The notes under the pieces were generated by a model that worked only from the letters and a program-made list of their open reading frames with translations, was not told the origin of the DNA and did no database searches. From assembly GCF_032854445.1 (NCBI RefSeq), contig NC_088298.1, positions 15,613,504 to 15,677,503 of the forward strand: a DNA stretch of 64,000 bases. Reading direction: 5' to 3'. Shown here piece by piece: positions 48,801 through 54,800 of the stretch; within the stretch, counting starts at the first letter, position 1, and each line of letters opens with the position of its first letter. Source of the DNA: Liolophura sinensis. Lineage: Eukaryota; Mollusca; Polyplacophora; Chitonida; Chitonidae. Both the position numbers and the translations under genes were made by a program.

Positions 48801-51800
48801 TGAGATGTTAGAAACTGTGACGACAGCGGTGGTATGTTTGTTCCAAGCTCAGTCCAACCTGATTGATCAGGTACCACAGATGGGATACATCCCCAAAGTT
48901 TTTAAGTCCATGACAAACAAAAACGACGCCATTCCAAAGTCCGCCATACAAATCGCTCACCAGCTAGCTCAGAATGAGGTAAGTCGCTGTTGTATGGGAT
49001 CCTTGTCACATTTATTTATTTATTTTATTAGCGTTCTATGCCGTACTCAAGTGTATTTCACTTATGTGACGACGGCCAACATTATTGTGGGAGGAAACTC
49101 ACGACCATTCACAGGTTGCTGACAAACCTTCCCACGTACAACCACAGAGGAAGTTTTGGATATATTGGTTAGGCAGTGCTACGAAAATGTAGACAAATTA
49201 GTATTCTGATTTGACAATTGGACAGAGAAATTAGATATACCACGTAAAGTTTAGCATTTTTCAAGTGACAAAATTTTTCTTGATTCTGATGGATTCATCT
49301 ACCTATAGGGCCATCTAAGAGGGGTTTTGTTATGGGTCTGTTGATAAAAATAGTAAATAGTTTTGACAAAATGTGCAATATCAATCATCAGTCTGCACCC
49401 AAAAAGTGTATGTGTTGAAACAGACATCCAATCAAAATGGACATTCCGGGTCAATACTCATGAGGTCATTCTGCCAAAATGACATTTAAAACTCATCATC
49501 AAAGATCTAAGGAATTATATAAAGTACAGAATTAGGAAGGAATCCTGATAAATCTGGCTGCTTTTGTGACAAATACGAGCATAAACTTCGTTCAAACAAA
49601 AACTGTACAAAAAGAATTGGACACAAATAATGGTACTTATTTTGTGTATGTTTATTTTCTTCAGACATGTGTCCGTAGCATGGCCCAGATTGACTGCATC
49701 GCTCCATTCAAGACTGCGATGAAACTGCGACGAGATATGATAGCGCTGGCAGCTGAGGCGCTGTCCAAGATGTTTGAACGCGGGGAAGACGAGTTAGTAC
49801 AGCAAGCCCTGCAGGCGGAGCTTGTTCCCTTCTTGTTACGCCTGCTAGAAGGTGGCCTGCAGGCATTGGAGAATCCAGCAGCAACCAAAGCTCAGCTTGT
49901 CAAGGCATTGAAGGCAATGCAGAGGAGCCTGCAGTTTGGTGAACAGGTATGGAAAATATTTGACACTTGGCCTTCATGCTGCCAGACCAGCTTTATTTTG
50001 TTTTTATGAAAGGACACATGAAAAATTGTTTTTTTCTTTTTCTTAATGCAGAGTATATGATGTGGCCTAACATTTAAAAGTACAGAATAATGTCTGAGCT
50101 TTTTGACTTTAATCTACAGTTTTCCCAAGGCCCCTGCGGTCTATCCCAAAGTCAAGGGGGCGTTAAGATGGTATCATATCAGAAATGTCTGAAAAAAGAA
50201 ATAATCAGAAAATGGAGGTGTTATTAAGAACTATAAAATATGCCGCAGAAACTGAAAATAAAAAAATTCTCATTTTTTTTGGCTTACCCGTCATAATTTT
50301 CGTTAAAACCATGCTCTTTATTGTCTCTGGTACCTTTTCATGTATCCTTTCGTTATATGGCGATAAGGGGTTTGATGAGCTGTTGTCCTGCTTACGTCAG
50401 GATGTCGTATGTTGCAGATTTCTAAAAAAAAGTGACAGAAAAATATTTTCAAAACTTAAATGAATGAATAAAATATAAGGTAGGCAGATAAATGAATGTG
50501 TACCTGTTTTTCGATATGTAAACAAAGATCGATAAAGATGTATTATTTTGTAAAGGCTTAGGCACACAAAAGGACATGCAAAGTAGATGAGTGAATAAAA
50601 TAAAACAGGGTAAGAAATAGGTAAACACTGTAGTGTATTTCACCTACAGTTTGTGTATACACATGCACTTTCAGAAGTACATAGTGGCCTAAAAATCATA
50701 CTTTTGATGCGTATGCTTAAGTTTTTTCCTGATAAGAGAATTTATAAAACTTCAAAAAAAAAACAAAAAAACTCTTAGGTGATCCTATAAGGTTGATGAA
50801 TCAATCAAAATTAAGCAAAATGTGTCACGTGAAAAAGCTAATTTTTAGGTGAAACATGGTAGTTTATTTTTATTTTTTAGTTTATTATTTAACCATATAC
50901 GGGTTAAAAGAGATTGATCAGGATAGACATTCTATCTGATGCAATGCCACATCCTGCAAAAGAGAATCTGATATCTTCCTAATTGCGGGGCCTCCGTGGC
51001 TCAGTTGGTTAGCGCGCTAACACAGCGTAATGACCCACGAGTCTCTCACCAATGTGGTCACGGTGAGTTCAAGTCCAGCTCATTCCGGCTTCCTCTCCGG
51101 CCGTAAGTGGGAAGGTTTCCAGCAACCTGCGGACGGTCGTGGGTTTCCCCTGGGCTCTGCACGGTTAACTCCCACCATAATGCTGGCCACCGTCATATAA
51201 GTGAAATATTCTTGACTACGGCGTAAAACACCAATCAGATAAATAAATAAATAAATCTTTCTGATTACCATAATTCTTTTTTCTTCTCTCCCAAAAATAA
51301 GAAGAATTGCAGTGGCTGTAAATTGTGAACAGAACGCAGATTAACTGAAGCCTTATCAGTAATACCTGGTGACGCTGTTCACCTGAGATTGGGATATGGT
51401 ATAACCCGAAGTTTTCTGCTTCTAGTTTTACATGTACAGGTAAACAGATAATAAAGGGTTTTGGAAGTGGAATCATTACGTTTGTTCATTTTTCCAGGTG
51501 ACAAGTATGTTAGACAAGTCAACAGTGTGGAAGGAGTACAGAGACCAAAAACACGACCTCTTTATCACAGATTCCAATATATCCGGCTACCTTACAGGTA
51601 AATATGGTCATTTATTCGTTAGTCCACCTGTGAAACAAAGTACAGCAAGATCTTCTAGGGGTAGTTGAGAAAAGAAAATTGCTGTTGCTGATCATTGTTC
51701 TAATATTGCTGCCAAGTTGGATCTTTCTAGACAAGTGATGTCTAACAAATTGTATCCAACATCATTGCATTTTTAGCTTATTCTGCATAAAAACACTGTG

Positions 51801-54800
51801 CTAGGGGCGTGTGTGATTTACTGCCATTTAAACATTTACATGAACAGATAGAATAAAACACTAACTAAGGTAAATTGACAAGAGGCTGTGTTTCATCGGT
51901 CACATGTGACTGTTTGCCAACTATTACACTGTTGTCGCTGCTCTGATTTTACCCACTGCGCTGTTAGTCTTCTAAAAATATTCAAGTCATCTACATTTTG
52001 TAACAGATTTTCTGACGTTTGGCATGAATTTATAGAATCCTTAGAAGGCAGTCAGTATTGGACAAAGGGTATTGTTCGTCTGTACATTAGCAGCAAATCA
52101 GACACATGGACCTTTGTGAGATTGTCAACATGTTTATCTCCTTTTGAAATAAAAAAGAAAATGAGTGTTGTCAGAGAGTACTTTTTACCTTTGACCTACC
52201 ATTGTGATGTAGAGATGTCAAGAGAGATATTTTCTATTGGTGGAAATGCACTTCATTGCCATTACTTTAATGACCTTTGACCTACTTTTTAAGGTCAAGA
52301 GATTGTATTTTCATTGGTAGAAATACGCTTCACTGGCATTACTTTACTGACTTTTGGCCTACTTTTTAAGGTCAAGAGATTGTAATTTCATTGGTAGAAA
52401 TACGCTTCAGTGGCATTACTTTACTGACTTTTGGCCTACTTTTTAAGGTCAAGAGATTGTAATTTCATTGGTAGAAATACACTTAACTGGCATTGTTTTA
52501 ATGACCTTTGACCTACTTTTTAAGCTCAAGGGATTGTATATTTTTTAGTAGAATAACACTTCATTGGCATGCTCCATCACCAGACAACTGTATATGTTTT
52601 ACTGCACTGTATTCACATTTTGGTGCATTTTTGTTCACCAATTTTTCCAGGTGTTGTTCAAGATACAGGTATTGTTCAGTTGTTCATGGAATGCAGATTG
52701 GTTATGATTTTGTATTCAGGAAATGGCATTATCTTTTAAGAATGTGGATGAGTTTTGAGTATGAAAGTTCTGATGAGTTTTGAGTATCAAAGCTTTGATG
52801 AGTTTTGAGTATCAAAGTTCTGATGAGTTTTGAATATCAAAGCTCTGATGAGTTTTGAGTATCAAAGTTCTGATGAGTTTTGAATATCAAAGCTCTGATG
52901 AGTTTTGAGTATCATAGCTCTGATGAGTTTTGAGTATCAAAGTACTGATGAGTTTTGAGTATCAAAGCTCTGATGAGTTTTCTTTGAGCAAAGGTTTAAT
53001 GAGTTGACACTGTCTTGTCTTTGCCCCCCAAAAAGCGATGTAATATGACCCCCCAAAAAGCATGCTTATTTGAATACATTTTACCTATACTTGTATGTAT
53101 GTATGTGTATTGTTCTTTGTCAGTGAGGAATTTATCTGCAGTTTTTGTTCCTCAACCTGAAATGTTCACTTGTACATGTAGATGCATGTTTTTGATCATT
53201 TCCGAATATTTTCCCATCCAGTTTTGTGGATGTTAACAAGAAATTATCAGACATAGAATCTCCAATTTTGGTTTTCTGTGATGCATCCTGGGAAATTTTG
53301 CATTGGCCTAATGGTTAGAGCATTCACCTTGAAAAACCTGGGATCAAATCGTGTCGCGTGATAACATGTGGTAATTGATGCTGCGCTTGGTGCTCAGCAC
53401 TGTGAGTCTAGAGCAAGGACCCGTCCCAGTATAGTGTGATTGTGTGGGGTGTCATGTCTGGGGTCATGGTCGACATGATCAGTGGTGGCAGCACTTTGGT
53501 TGCATTTTAATGTTTAACATTAAACCCCCAATATACATACATGCACATACACAAGTATTTTCAACCTTTCTTGTTTTCAGGCAATACAGAAGTTAGGATA
53601 AATTATTTTCCCTGATTCCTCAACCTTTTTGGATATGACAGAACATCTTTTAGGGCAATGTATGCAAAGTTTTAATTTTAATCTGATAGACAAAAATATA
53701 TTGGTTGGGTAGTCCAGTTTCATAGGGCTTCACAGAAAGAATAATTTTATCAGTCCACACAGAATAATACCTTTAGAATATACTTTAATAAACACCTTGC
53801 AAATATGCTAAAAGGTTGAAGAATTACAGTATATGTCTACTTATCTTATGTTAAATTTGAACCTGCGGACGGTCATGGATTTCCCCCGGGCTCTGCCCGG
53901 TTTCCACCCACCATAATACTGGCCGCCGTCGTATAAGTGAAATATTCTTGAGTACGGCATAAAACACCAATCAAATAAAATAAATAAATATATTAAATTT
54001 GTCTGTGGGAATTGGGTGAATTATAGGGTACTATTTTTTCCATTAAGGAAATACAAAGGTAGAGTTTTTGTCTTGCTCATACAGTATTTAATTATTTATT
54101 TCTTCAAGGTCAAATTCAAATACCTAGCATTTCCTCCTACCACAATGCTGGCCACTGTCATATAAGTGAAATATTCTGAGTATACCATAAAAAAACCAAT
54201 CAAATAAATAAACAAATCAGATATATTGCATGGATGTAGAAGTATTATATACATTGTAGCATCTTGTCTTAAGATATTTTTGGTGGTCTTTAAGAATTTG
54301 AAATTTTTTTGCAGGTTTTTGTTCGGTGTTGGCATCTTGCGCCCATTTTGTAATACATGAGTACTGCTTGTACATTACAAGTTTTCCCACAAATTGTCTT
54401 CTCAAAAGCATGAATGATCAGTAGTCAGTTTTTACTTGAATCTCTTTAAGGCAGGAATTTGTTTCTCCATCAGGATTTGATTGATTTATTTTATTCGATG
54501 GGTGTTTTACGCCGTACTCAAGAATATTTCACTTACACAATGGCAGCCAGCATTATACTGGAAGGAATCAGGGCAGACCCTGGGGGAAACTCACAACCAT
54601 CCGCAGGTTGCTGACAGACCTTCCCACGTACGACATCAGATTTCGATTTCATTTACAATTCTTAAATGCAATGTAAAATTTTCAGACTGAGGCAAGAGCT
54701 CAGAAGTGAGAGCTCTAATAGTGGCCACTTACATTCAAGTCCTGTGTATAGACTCCTTATAGGTATACTTTTATTATAAGACATGTCATTATAGTGTGAC

